A program made the translations under genes and the position numbers. DNA of 64,000 bases, from contig NZ_CP096255.1 in NCBI RefSeq assembly GCF_011516635.5, positions 5,268,501-5,332,500 on the forward strand, read 5' to 3'. Shown piece after piece: positions 7,962 through 16,363 of this stretch. The notes beneath the pieces were generated by a model. It worked only from the letters and a program-made list of their open reading frames with translations, had not been told where the DNA came from and searched no databases. The first letter of the stretch is position 1; the number at the start of each line of letters is the position of its first letter. The stretch is from Bradyrhizobium barranii subsp. apii. GTDB taxonomy: Bacteria; Pseudomonadota; Alphaproteobacteria; Rhizobiales; Xanthobacteraceae.

Positions 7962-9224
7962 ATGGCATTTCGTCTTTTTCCGCTCCGTCGCACCCGGTTC
8001 TCCGCCGGTGCGCTGGCGCGCGGGCTGATCGCGGCGGTTCTGGTGGCGGGCATCGGCTGGGGCGGTGCCCTCTACGCCGCCAACCAGAGCATCCAGGGCG
8101 CCAAGAAAGCCGAGGATTCCGGCTTCGACGGCGACGCCCCCACCGCGATCCTGATCGAGGCCTCCAGCGGCAGCGTGCTGTTCGAGAAGAACGCCGACGA
8201 GCTGCGCGCGCCCTCCAGCATGATGAAGCTGATGACGGCCGAGGTGGTCTTCAATGCCATCAAGAAGGGCGACATCAAGCCGACCGACGAGTACCGGATC
8301 AGCGAGAACGCCTGGCGCAAGGGCGGGGCGCCCTCGGGCGGCTCGACCATGTTCGCCGCCATCAACAGCAAGGTTTCGGTCGACGATCTCCTGCATGGCG
8401 CGATCATCCAGAGCGGCAATGACGCCTGCATCGCGCTGGCCGAGGGCATTGCCGGCAACGAGAAGATCTTTGCCGCCGACTTCATGACCAAGCGTGCCCG
8501 CGAGCTCGGCATGACGAAGTCGACTTTCGGCAATTCCAACGGCCTGCCCGATCCCGGCAACAAGATGACGGTGCGCGAGCTCGGCATCCTCGCGCGCCAC
8601 ATCATTCTCGACTTCCCCGAATTCTACAAACTATTCGGCGAGAAGGAGTACACCTGGAACAAGATCCGCCAGCCCAACCGCAATCCTCTGCTCAATTCAA
8701 TGGAAGGCGCTGACGGTCTGAAGACCGGCTACACCAAGGAAGGCGGCTACGGCATGGTCGGCTCGGCCGTGCAAAACGGCACGCGGCTGATCGTGGTCGT
8801 CAATGGCCTCGAAGATTCTGAGGATCGCGCCACCGAAGCCAAGAAGATGCTGGAATGGGGCTTTCGCAATTTCGAGACCCGCACCTTGATCGCGGCCGAC
8901 CAGCAGGTTGGCTATGCAAAAGTGTTTGGCGGCGAGAGCCGCTCGGTCAAGCTGGTCGCCAAGACGCCCGTCAAGGTGATGGTGCACAAGAACGGCAGCG
9001 ACAAGCTGATTGCGCGCATCGTCTATAGCGGACCGGTGCGCGCGCCGATCGAAGCCGGCCAGAAGGTCGGCGTGGTCAAGGTCTGGCGCAGCGGCAATAT
9101 CGCGGTGGAGACGCCCGTCTATGCCGCCGAAGCGATCGGCACCGGCTCGACCATGCGCCGCGCGATCGACGGTGCCAGCGAGCTCGTGATCGGCATGTTC
9201 CGCGCGGGCGCCGAGAAGCTCTGA
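7962..9224 (+). CDS. D-alanyl-D-alanine carboxypeptidase (penicillin-binding protein 5/6 type)
   Basis: This enzyme trims the terminal D-Ala from peptidoglycan stem peptides in the periplasm. With start 7962 it is 420 residues: a signal/anchor segment at about 20-40, active-site S-x-x-K as SMMK (86-89), SGN further on, and KTG in GLKTGYTKEGG. The PBP5-type C-terminal beta domain follows. ATG 7962 is chosen over in-frame 7881 because it puts the hydrophobic segment at the N-terminus and has CAGGG upstream. It is two bases from tmk and opens the conserved row dac-tmk-holB-metG-tatD. Confidence 0.93.
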   Translation: MAFRLFPLRRTRFSAGALARGLIAAVLVAGIGWGGALYAANQSIQGAKKAEDSGFDGDAPTAILIEASSGSVLFEKNADELRAPSSMMKLMTAEVVFNAIKKGDIKPTDEYRISENAWRKGGAPSGGSTMFAAINSKVSVDDLLHGAIIQSGNDACIALAEGIAGNEKIFAADFMTKRARELGMTKSTFGNSNGLPDPGNKMTVRELGILARHIILDFPEFYKLFGEKEYTWNKIRQPNRNPLLNSMEGADGLKTGYTKEGGYGMVGSAVQNGTRLIVVVNGLEDSEDRATEAKKMLEWGFRNFETRTLIAADQQVGYAKVFGGESRSVKLVAKTPVKVMVHKNGSDKLIARIVYSGPVRAPIEAGQKVGVVKVWRSGNIAVETPVYAAEAIGTGSTMRRAIDGASELVIGMFRAGAEKL

Positions 9225-9226
9225 TC

Positions 9227-9913
9227 ATGAGTGAGAGCGCAGCACAGCGACCGTCCGGACGCGGACGCTTCATCACCTTTGAAGGCGGCGAGGGCACCGG
9301 CAAGTCGACCCAGATCAAGAAGCTCGCCGACCGCCTCACTGCGGCGAGGATGCGGACCCTCGTCACGCGCGAGCCCGGCGGCTCGCCGGGTGCCGAGATC
9401 ATGCGCCACCTGGTGCTGTCGGGGATGGGCAAGCTGCTCGGGCCCGAAGCCGAGACGCTGCTGTTCGCGGCTGCTCGCGATGACCATGTCCGCACCGTGA
9501 TCCAGCCTGCGCTCAATCGGGGCGCCTGGGTGCTGTGCGACCGCTTCGCCGACTCGACGCGGGCCTATCAGGGCAGCCTCGGCCGCGTGCCGATGGGCCT
9601 GATCAACGCGATGCAGCGGGTCACGATCGGCGATCTCAAGCCGGACCTCACCCTCATCCTCGATTTGCCGGTCGAGATTGGATTGCAGCGCGCCGCCGTG
9701 CGTCGTGGTAGCGGCACACCTGACAGGTTCGAGGGCGAGCAGCTCAGCTTCCACCAGGGCCTGCGCGAGGCCTATCGCAAGATCGCCGAGGACGATCCCG
9801 GCCGTTGCGTCCTGATCGATGCCAATTCCGATCCCGACACGGTTGCTGGACGAGTCTGGACGGCGCTGCGCGACCGTCTTCTCCCAACCCCTGCATCGGT
9901 GGTTTCCCTATGA
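9227..9913 (+). CDS. tmk: Thymidylate kinase
   Basis: Phosphorylates dTMP to dTDP for DNA synthesis. The 228-residue protein has the P-loop FEGGEGTGKST at residues 18-28, the DRFADSTRAYQG motif (about residue 105), and the lid region RRGSGTPDRFE. Length is normal for the family with a short N-terminal extension. It starts two bases after the carboxypeptidase stop and overlaps holB by ATGA (9910-9913), so the three genes are almost surely cotranscribed and translationally coupled. The tmk-holB pairing is conserved widely in bacteria. Confidence 0.97.
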   Translation: MSESAAQRPSGRGRFITFEGGEGTGKSTQIKKLADRLTAARMRTLVTREPGGSPGAEIMRHLVLSGMGKLLGPEAETLLFAAARDDHVRTVIQPALNRGAWVLCDRFADSTRAYQGSLGRVPMGLINAMQRVTIGDLKPDLTLILDLPVEIGLQRAAVRRGSGTPDRFEGEQLSFHQGLREAYRKIAEDDPGRCVLIDANSDPDTVAGRVWTALRDRLLPTPASVVSL

Positions 9914-10956
9914 GCCCGCGCCAGGCCGAACGCGAAACCGCCATTCCGCATCCGCGCGAGACGAGCCTTCTGTTCGGCCATCGCGAGGCCGAAACGGCGC
10001 TGCTCGCGGCCTATCGCAGCGGGCGCATTCCGCATGCCTGGTTGATCGGCGGGCCGCAGGGGATCGGGAAGGCGACGCTGGCCTATCGCATAGCGCGCTT
10101 CGTGCTTTCCAACGGCCAGCCGCTGGCGCCGTCCGTGCAGCGCGCCGAGACCCTCGCGATCGATCCTGATAACGCCGTGGCGCGGCAGGTTGCGGCCAGC
10201 TCGCATGGCGGGCTGTTGACGCTGGAACGCACCGCCAACGACCGCGGCGTGATGCGCACCGTGATCACCGTGGACGAGACGCGCGAGACGATCGGTTTTT
10301 TCGGCTCGACTGCCGCGGCAGAAGGCTGGCGCGTCTGCATCGTCGACACCGTCGACGAGCTCAATCCGAATGCCGCCAACGCACTGCTGAAAATCCTCGA
10401 GGAACCGCCGCAGCAGTCACTGTTCCTCCTGGTCAGCCACGCGCCGGCGCGTGTGCTCGCCACGATCCAGTCGCGCTGCCGCAAGCTGCGCCTGCGCCCG
10501 CTCGGCACGGATGATGTGATCGGCGCCGCAGCTTCGGCGGCTGACCTCGATCCGAACGATCCGGCGCTACACGAGGCCGCGGAGGCCTCCGAGGGCAGCG
10601 TCGCGCGGGCGCTGACGCTGCTCGGCGGCGATGCCCTGAAGCTGCAGCAGCGCACGGCGGCGCTGCTCGCGCGCCTGCCACAGGTCGATCCGCGCGAATT
10701 GCACACGCTCGGCGATTCGCTCGGCACCAGCGATCGAGTCGCGCTGGCGGCCTTCATCGACGGCATCGATCGCTGGATTGCGGAGCGCCTGCACTCCGAC
10801 GAGGCCAATGCCAACCAGAATCTGCCGCGCCTTGCGCGCCTAGCTGAGGTATGGGAAAAGATCGCCCGCGCCGCGCGCGACACTGAAACCTACAATCTGG
10901 AGCGAAAGCCCTTGGTTTTCTCGGTGTTCGGCTGGCTGGCGGACGCAACGCGCTAG
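9910..10956 (+). CDS. holB: DNA polymerase III delta' subunit
   Basis: The clamp-loader subunit delta', 348 residues, an AAA+ protein that helps load the sliding clamp. The start is the ATG overlapping the tmk stop (ATGA). The Walker-A-like loop GGPQGIGKATLAYR is at residues about 45-58. Further conserved segments are VDTVDELNPNAANALLKILE and EPPQQSLFLLVSH, typical of delta'/gamma subunits. The classic SRC motif appears in TIQSRCRKLRLRPL. It is followed by an intergenic palindrome and then metG. Confidence 0.95.
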   Translation: MSPRQAERETAIPHPRETSLLFGHREAETALLAAYRSGRIPHAWLIGGPQGIGKATLAYRIARFVLSNGQPLAPSVQRAETLAIDPDNAVARQVAASSHGGLLTLERTANDRGVMRTVITVDETRETIGFFGSTAAAEGWRVCIVDTVDELNPNAANALLKILEEPPQQSLFLLVSHAPARVLATIQSRCRKLRLRPLGTDDVIGAAASAADLDPNDPALHEAAEASEGSVARALTLLGGDALKLQQRTAALLARLPQVDPRELHTLGDSLGTSDRVALAAFIDGIDRWIAERLHSDEANANQNLPRLARLAEVWEKIARAARDTETYNLERKPLVFSVFGWLADATR

Positions 10957-11004
10957 AGCATGATCCGGAAAAGTGTGCAGCGGTTTTCCGACAGGATCAT
11001 GCTC
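10956..11004. repeat. Palindromic intergenic repeat (GAGCATGATCC type)
   Basis: A 49-bp imperfect palindrome. GAGCATGATCC and GGAAAA on the left mirror TTTTCC and GGATCATGCTC on the right, around GTGTGCAGCGG. It begins at the last base of holB. The same GAGCATGATCCGGAAAAGTG unit is a familiar dispersed repeat in Bradyrhizobium and related genomes (from memory). As RNA it would form a long hairpin, which could end or stabilise the holB transcript, but there is no U-run to mark a classic terminator. Confidence 0.8.
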
Positions 11005-11065
11005 CAAATAATGACCTAACGCAGGTTCGTTTCCAAATTTCGAGAAGCCGGTAAAGGAATTCGTC

Positions 11066-13075
11066 GTGGCCACGCGAGCTAAGAAAACCGCTAGAGGCAA
11101 GAGCAGCAAGAAGAAGGCTGCCAACAAGGCCGCGAAGAAGGCCGTGAAGGCGCTCGCGCGCAAAGCTGCCAAGAAGGTCAAGAAGACCAGGAAGGCTGCC
11201 GCCAAGAAGGGCGTGAAGAAGAGCGCTGCGAAGACGACAAAGAAGGTCGGCAAGAAGGCCGCGAAGAAGCAGGCCGTCGCCAAGAAGGCGGTGAAGAAAG
11301 CGGCCAAAAAGGCAGCCAAGTCTCCGGCGAAGAGCAAGGCTCCCGCGAAGAGGGCCGCCAAGAAAACGAAAGTGACTGCGCCTGCCGTGACCGTCGCACC
11401 GGCTCCCGTCGCCACGCCGCCGAAGGTTGTGAAGCCCAAGGTGTCGAAGCCCAAAGTGTCGAAGCCTGAGGCGCCGCCCGCACTGAGGCCCGTCGCAGCT
11501 CCGCAAGCCGCAACTCCTGTTGCCGCTCCCGCGCGCGACAACGTCTTCTACATCTCGACCGCCATCGCCTATCCCAACGGCAGCCCGCATATCGGCCACG
11601 CCTATGAGGCGATCTCGGCCGACGTGCTGGCGCGCTTTGCGCGGCTCGACGGCAAGGACGTGTTCTTCCTGACCGGCACCGACGAGCACGGTCAGAAGAT
11701 GGTCCAAACCGCGCAGAACGAAGGCCTGACCCCGTCCGCGCTCGCGACCCGCAATGCTGGTCGCTTCAAGGAGATGGACGAGCGTCTGAACGTGTCGTTC
11801 GACCGCTTCATCCGCACCACCGAAGAGCAGCACCATCGCTCCAGCCAGGAGATCTGGCGGCGCATGGAAGCGAACGGCGACATCTACGCCGACAGCTATG
11901 CCGGCTGGTACTCGGTGCGCGACGAGGCGTATTACGCCGAGGACGAGACGCGCCTGAACGACGACGGCGTGCGCCTCGGACCGCAAGGCACGCCAGTCGA
12001 ATGGGTCGAGGAGAAGAGCTATTTCTTCCGCCTGTCGGCCTATCAGGACAAGCTTCTGAAGCTCTACGAAGATCATCCTGAATTCATTGGCCCGGACTCG
12101 CGCAAGAACGAGGTGGTGAGCTTCGTACGCGGCGGCTTGCGCGATCTCTCGATCTCGCGCACGACCTTCGATTGGGGCGTGAAAGTGCCCAGCGACGAAG
12201 AGCACGTGATGTATGTCTGGGTCGACGCGCTGACCAATTACATCACCGGCGTCGGATTCCCCGACGAGAGCGACAAGAACTGGCGCTACTGGCCGGCCGA
12301 CGTGCACATCATCGGCAAGGACATCATCCGCTTCCACGCGGTCTACTGGCCCGCATTCCTGATGTCGGCCGGCATTTCGCTGCCGAAGAGGGTCTATGCC
12401 CATGGCTTCCTGTTCAACAGGGGCGAGAAGATGTCGAAGTCGGTCGGCAATGTCGTCGACCCCTTCAATCTTGCCGACCAGTATGGCGTCGACCAGATGC
12501 GCTATTTCTTTCTGCGCGAGGTCTCGTATGGCCAGGACGGCAACTACAACCACGAAGCCATCGTCGCGCGCATCAATGCCGATCTCGCCAACGATCTCGG
12601 CAACCTCGCGCAGCGCTCGCTGTCGATGATCGCCAAGCAGCTCGGCGGCGTGCTGCCGGAGCCGGGCGAGTTCAGCGACAACGACAAGGCGATTCTGGCG
12701 ATGGCGGACGGCATGATCGCCGCATCGCGCGAAGCGATGGCGACGCAGCAGATCCATCACTGGCTCAACGCCGTGTGGGCCGTGGTCGCGGAGGCCAACC
12801 GCTATTTCGCGGGCGAGGCGCCGTGGGCGCTCGCCAAGACCGATCCTGTCAGGCAGAAGACGGTGCTCTATGTCACCGCCGAAGTCGTGCGCCAGATCGC
12901 GATCCTGGCCCAGCCGGCGATGCCGACTGCCTCGGGCTTGCTGCTCGACAGCCTCGGCATTCCCGCGGGCGAGCGGAATTTCGTGATGCTCGGGGGCGCC
13001 AAACGGATCGCGCCCGGCTCGACGCTACCGGCGCCGACACCGGCGTTCCCGCGCTACATCGAGCCGGCGGCCTAG
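11066..13075 (+). CDS. metG: Methionyl-tRNA synthetase with histone-H1-like N-terminal extension
   Basis: Charges tRNA-Met with methionine. The 669-residue protein has two parts. Residues about 1-157 are a Lys/Ala/Pro-rich, AAKK-repeat tail like histone H1 C-termini. From 158 (NVFYISTAIAYPNGSPHIGH) it is a normal MetRS: HIGH at 175-178, KMSKS at 455-459, and an anticodon-binding helical domain after it. It lacks the Cys knuckles of zinc-type MetRS and the C-terminal tRNA-binding domain. The GTG start at 11066 has AAAGGA seven bases upstream, and no ATG occurs in frame before the catalytic domain. The tail may bind tRNA or nucleic acid nonspecifically (inference). Confidence 0.93.
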   Translation: MATRAKKTARGKSSKKKAANKAAKKAVKALARKAAKKVKKTRKAAAKKGVKKSAAKTTKKVGKKAAKKQAVAKKAVKKAAKKAAKSPAKSKAPAKRAAKKTKVTAPAVTVAPAPVATPPKVVKPKVSKPKVSKPEAPPALRPVAAPQAATPVAAPARDNVFYISTAIAYPNGSPHIGHAYEAISADVLARFARLDGKDVFFLTGTDEHGQKMVQTAQNEGLTPSALATRNAGRFKEMDERLNVSFDRFIRTTEEQHHRSSQEIWRRMEANGDIYADSYAGWYSVRDEAYYAEDETRLNDDGVRLGPQGTPVEWVEEKSYFFRLSAYQDKLLKLYEDHPEFIGPDSRKNEVVSFVRGGLRDLSISRTTFDWGVKVPSDEEHVMYVWVDALTNYITGVGFPDESDKNWRYWPADVHIIGKDIIRFHAVYWPAFLMSAGISLPKRVYAHGFLFNRGEKMSKSVGNVVDPFNLADQYGVDQMRYFFLREVSYGQDGNYNHEAIVARINADLANDLGNLAQRSLSMIAKQLGGVLPEPGEFSDNDKAILAMADGMIAASREAMATQQIHHWLNAVWAVVAEANRYFAGEAPWALAKTDPVRQKTVLYVTAEVVRQIAILAQPAMPTASGLLLDSLGIPAGERNFVMLGGAKRIAPGSTLPAPTPAFPRYIEPAA

Positions 13076-13087
13076 GGCGTTCGGGCG

Positions 13088-13864
13088 ATGCTGGTCGACA
13101 GCCACTGCCATCTGGATTTTCCGGACTTTGCGGAAGATCTCGACGGGATCGTCTCGCGTGCACGTGCGGCCGGCATCGGCCGTATGGTCACGATCTCCAC
13201 GCGGGTGCGAAAGCTCAATCAGCTTCTGGCCATCGCTGAGCGCTACGACGACGTCTACTGCTCGGTCGGCACCCATCCGCATAACGCGGACGAGGAAGAC
13301 GGCATCTCGCCGGACGAACTGATCGGGTTGACCGGGCATCCCAAGGTGGTCGCGCTCGGCGAGGCCGGGCTCGACTATTTCTACGACAACGGCACGCCGG
13401 AGGCGCAGGCGAGGGGCTTCCGCGCCCACATCGCGGCGGCCCGTGCGACCGGCCTGCCGCTGGTGATCCACACCCGCGAGGCGGACGAGGATTGCGGCCG
13501 CATCCTGGAGGAGGAAGCGGCCAAGGGATCGTTTCGCGCCGTGCTGCATTGCTACACGGGCGGGCGCGAGCTGGCGCTGAAGGCGGTGTCGCTCGGGCTC
13601 TATATCGGCTTCACGGGCATCCTGACCTTCAAGAAATCGGAGACCCTGCGCGCGCTTGCGGCTGAACTGCCGTCTGACCGTATTCTGGTTGAAACAGACT
13701 CGCCCTATCTTGCGCCCGGCAAGTTCCGGGGCAAACGCAACGAGCCGGCCTATGTGGTCGAGGTCGCCAAGGTGCTCGCCGAAACGCGCGGCGTGTCGCT
13801 CGATGAGATCTCACGCCAGACCACCGAAAACTTCTTCCGCCTGTTCTCCAAGGTGAAATCTTAG
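13088..13864 (+). CDS. tatD: TatD-family metal-dependent hydrolase (DNase)
   Basis: A 258-residue TIM-barrel hydrolase. Metal ligands are in DSHCHLDF (residues 4-11), GEAGLDYFYD, the HTREAD segment, HCYTGG and ETDSPYLAP, all characteristic of TatD nucleases, which remove deoxynucleotides from DNA ends. The start ATG follows the metG stop by 12 bases and the next gene begins 13 bases after its end, indicating one operon. The holB-metG-tatD-MBL order is common in Rhizobiales. Confidence 0.93.
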   Translation: MLVDSHCHLDFPDFAEDLDGIVSRARAAGIGRMVTISTRVRKLNQLLAIAERYDDVYCSVGTHPHNADEEDGISPDELIGLTGHPKVVALGEAGLDYFYDNGTPEAQARGFRAHIAAARATGLPLVIHTREADEDCGRILEEEAAKGSFRAVLHCYTGGRELALKAVSLGLYIGFTGILTFKKSETLRALAAELPSDRILVETDSPYLAPGKFRGKRNEPAYVVEVAKVLAETRGVSLDEISRQTTENFFRLFSKVKS

Positions 13865-13877
13865 GACTGGGAGCCGC

Positions 13878-14675
13878 ATGACGCTGACGCTGACGATCCT
13901 GGGCTGCGGCTCCTCCGCCGGCGTGCCGCGCCCGGCACTCGGCTGGGGCGCCTGCGATCCCAACAATCCAAAGAACCGCCGCCGCCGCTGCTCGCTGCTA
14001 GTCGAGCAGACGTCGAGCCACGGCACCACGCGCATCGTGATCGACACCTCGCCTGACCTGCGCGAGCAGCTCATCGATACCAATGTCGACCACATCGACG
14101 CGGTGTTCCTGACCCATGAGCATGCCGACCAGACCCACGGCATGGACGATCTGCGCTCCGTCGTGCTCCACATGCGCAAGCGCATCCCGGTTTATTTCAA
14201 CCAGTCGACCGCGAAAGACATCATGGCGCGGTTCTCCTATTGCTTCATCTCGCCCGAGGGCAGCGACTATCCGCCGATCCTGCACCGGCATTCGATCGAG
14301 GCCGGCGAAAGCCGGACCATCAGCGGCAAGGGCGGCGACGTGACCATGACCGCGTTCCTGGTCCAACACGGCCAGATTCCCGCGCTCGGCTATCGCATCG
14401 GCAATGCCGCCTACACGCCCGACCTCAACGACATCCCGCGCGAGAGCTGGGGCGCGCTGGAGAATCTCGATCTCTGGATCGTCGACGGCTTGCGCTACAC
14501 CCAGCATTCCAGCCATTTCAGCATCAACGATGCGCTGTCCTGGATCGAGCGCTTCAAGCCCAAGCGCGCCGTCATCACCAACATGACGGCCGACGTCGAT
14601 TACGAGGTGATCCGGCAATCGCTGCCGGCGGGCGTGGTGCCGGCCTATGACGGCATGCGGCTCGACACGCACTGA
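13878..14675 (+). CDS. MBL-fold metallohydrolase, PhnP-like
   Basis: A 265-residue metallo-beta-lactamase-fold enzyme. The metal-binding motif THEHADQTHGMDDLR is the H-x-H-x-D-H variant with the GMDD extension seen in PhnP-type cyclic phosphodiesterases. It starts with LTILGCGSSAGVPRPALGWG, typical of this subfamily, and ends with a downstream His-containing segment (HSSHFSIND). Its physiological substrate is not known; in other bacteria PhnP opens cyclic ribose phosphates. It is the last gene of the dac-tmk-holB-metG-tatD row and converges with the acyl-CoA synthetase gene 15 bases away. Confidence 0.88.
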   Translation: MTLTLTILGCGSSAGVPRPALGWGACDPNNPKNRRRRCSLLVEQTSSHGTTRIVIDTSPDLREQLIDTNVDHIDAVFLTHEHADQTHGMDDLRSVVLHMRKRIPVYFNQSTAKDIMARFSYCFISPEGSDYPPILHRHSIEAGESRTISGKGGDVTMTAFLVQHGQIPALGYRIGNAAYTPDLNDIPRESWGALENLDLWIVDGLRYTQHSSHFSINDALSWIERFKPKRAVITNMTADVDYEVIRQSLPAGVVPAYDGMRLDTH

Positions 14676-14690
14676 TCGCGCCGGCTCGGT

Positions 14691-16340
14691 TCAGGCCGAG
14701 ATCGCCTTGGACGAGCCGACCTCGTTACGCAGCAGGAATTTCTGGATCTTGCCCGTGGACGTCTTCGGGATCGGTCCGAACACGACGGCCTTCGGCGTCT
14801 TGAAGCCGCTCATATGCGTGCGGCAGAAGGCGATGATCTCGGCTTCGGTCGCGCTGGCGCCGTCCTTCAGTTCGACGAAGGCGCAGGGCACCTCGCCCCA
14901 TTTCGGATCGGGCTTTGCGACGACGGCTGCGAACAGCACGGCCGGATGCTTGTAGAGGATGTCCTCGACCTCGACGGAGGAAATGTTCTCGCCACCGGAA
15001 ATGATGATGTCCTTGGAGCGATCCTTGATGATGACGTAACCGTGCTCGTCGAGCACGCCGAGGTCGCCGGTGTGAAACCAGCCGCCCTCGAAGGCTTCTT
15101 TCGTCGCCTTCTCGTTCTTGAGGTAGCCCTTCATCACGATGTTGCCGCGGAACATGACCTCGCCGATGGTCTCGCCGTCGCGGGGCACCTCCTGCATCGT
15201 CTGCGGATTGATGACGGTGACGCCTTCCTCGAGCGGGTAGGGCACGCCCTGCCGCCGCTTCATGCTGGCGCGCTCGGCGGCGGGCAGATCGTCCCAGCCG
15301 GGTTGCTCGGCGCAGACGGAGGCGGGGCCGTAGACCTCGGTCAGGCCGTAGACGTGCGTGAGCCTGATGCCGATGTTTTCTGCGCCTTCGAGCACCGCGA
15401 CCGGCGGTGCGGCGCCGGCGATCAGGCCGACGACGCGGCGCGCGGCACTGCCCTTCGGCGCGTCGGGTGCGTTGATCAGCGTGTTGTAGACGATCGGCGC
15501 GCCGCACATGTGGGTGACGCCGTGCTGCTTGATCAGCTCGAAGATTTTTGTCGGCTCGACCTTGCGCAGGCAGACGTTGATGCCGGCGGCCGCCGCAATG
15601 GTCCAGGGGAAGCACCAGCCGTTGCAGTGGAACATCGGCAGCGTCCAGAGATAGACCGGATGTTGGCCGAGCTGGCCGGCAAGGATGTTGCTGACGGCGT
15701 TGAGATAGGCGCCGCGATGATGGGTGACGACGCCCTTGGGATTGCCCGTGGTGCCCGAAGTATAGCTCAGCGCGATGGCGTCCCATTCGTCGCCCGGCGG
15801 GATCGCCGCGAAGTCCGGATCGCCTTGCGCAACCGCCGCCTCATACTCGATCTCGCCGATGCGCTTGCCGCCCTTGAAAGCGGCGTCGTCGACGTCGACG
15901 ACGAGCGGCTTCGGCCCCTTCATCTGCGCGAGCGCGTCGGTGATGACAGTCGAAAACTCCGGATCGACCAGGATGATCTTGGCGCCGCCATGATCGAGCT
16001 GAAACGCGATCGAAGGCGCATCGAGACGAATGTTGAGCGCATTGAGGACGGCGCCGGTCATGGGGACGGCGAAGTGCACCTCGTTCATCGCCGGAATGTT
16101 CGGCAGCATCGCCGCGACGGTATCGCCGACGCCGATGCCCTTGCCGCCAAGCCAGGACGCAAAGCGCTTGCAGCGCTCATGCGTCTCGCGCCACGTGAAG
16201 CTGCGCCCCTCATAGACCGTGCTGACGTGGTCGGGATAGACGGCGGCGCTGCGCGCGAGGAAGCTCAGCGGGCTCAGGGGGACGTAGTTGGCGGGGGTCT
16301 TGTCGAGGCCGATATTGTACTGGTTCTGCGGCTCGCTCAT
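14691..16340 (-). CDS. AMP-dependent acyl-CoA synthetase/ligase
   Basis: A 549-residue adenylate-forming enzyme that activates a carboxylic acid to its CoA thioester. ATP-binding motif YTSGTTGNPKGVVTHHRG, the VYGLTEVYGP motif, WFHTGDLG and the C-terminal catalytic Lys in PKTSTGKIQKFLLR are visible. The ATG at 16340 is preceded by AAGGAGGG, a near-perfect ribosome-binding site. In-frame sequence further upstream belongs to the other strand's shadow of the permease and is not used. It lies 23 bases after the TRAP permease in the same direction, so it probably activates the acid that transporter imports. Substrate chain length cannot be read from the sequence. Confidence 0.93.
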   Translation of the reverse strand: MSEPQNQYNIGLDKTPANYVPLSPLSFLARSAAVYPDHVSTVYEGRSFTWRETHERCKRFASWLGGKGIGVGDTVAAMLPNIPAMNEVHFAVPMTGAVLNALNIRLDAPSIAFQLDHGGAKIILVDPEFSTVITDALAQMKGPKPLVVDVDDAAFKGGKRIGEIEYEAAVAQGDPDFAAIPPGDEWDAIALSYTSGTTGNPKGVVTHHRGAYLNAVSNILAGQLGQHPVYLWTLPMFHCNGWCFPWTIAAAAGINVCLRKVEPTKIFELIKQHGVTHMCGAPIVYNTLINAPDAPKGSAARRVVGLIAGAAPPVAVLEGAENIGIRLTHVYGLTEVYGPASVCAEQPGWDDLPAAERASMKRRQGVPYPLEEGVTVINPQTMQEVPRDGETIGEVMFRGNIVMKGYLKNEKATKEAFEGGWFHTGDLGVLDEHGYVIIKDRSKDIIISGGENISSVEVEDILYKHPAVLFAAVVAKPDPKWGEVPCAFVELKDGASATEAEIIAFCRTHMSGFKTPKAVVFGPIPKTSTGKIQKFLLRNEVGSSKAISA

Positions 16341-16363
16341 CGAACCCTCCTTGACGCCGCGCT

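Noticed and set aside
10997..12760. A 587-residue minus-strand frame opposite metG
   Set aside because: Antisense of the Lys/Ala-rich and catalytic parts of MetRS; composition is typical of shadow frames and nothing is recognisable.
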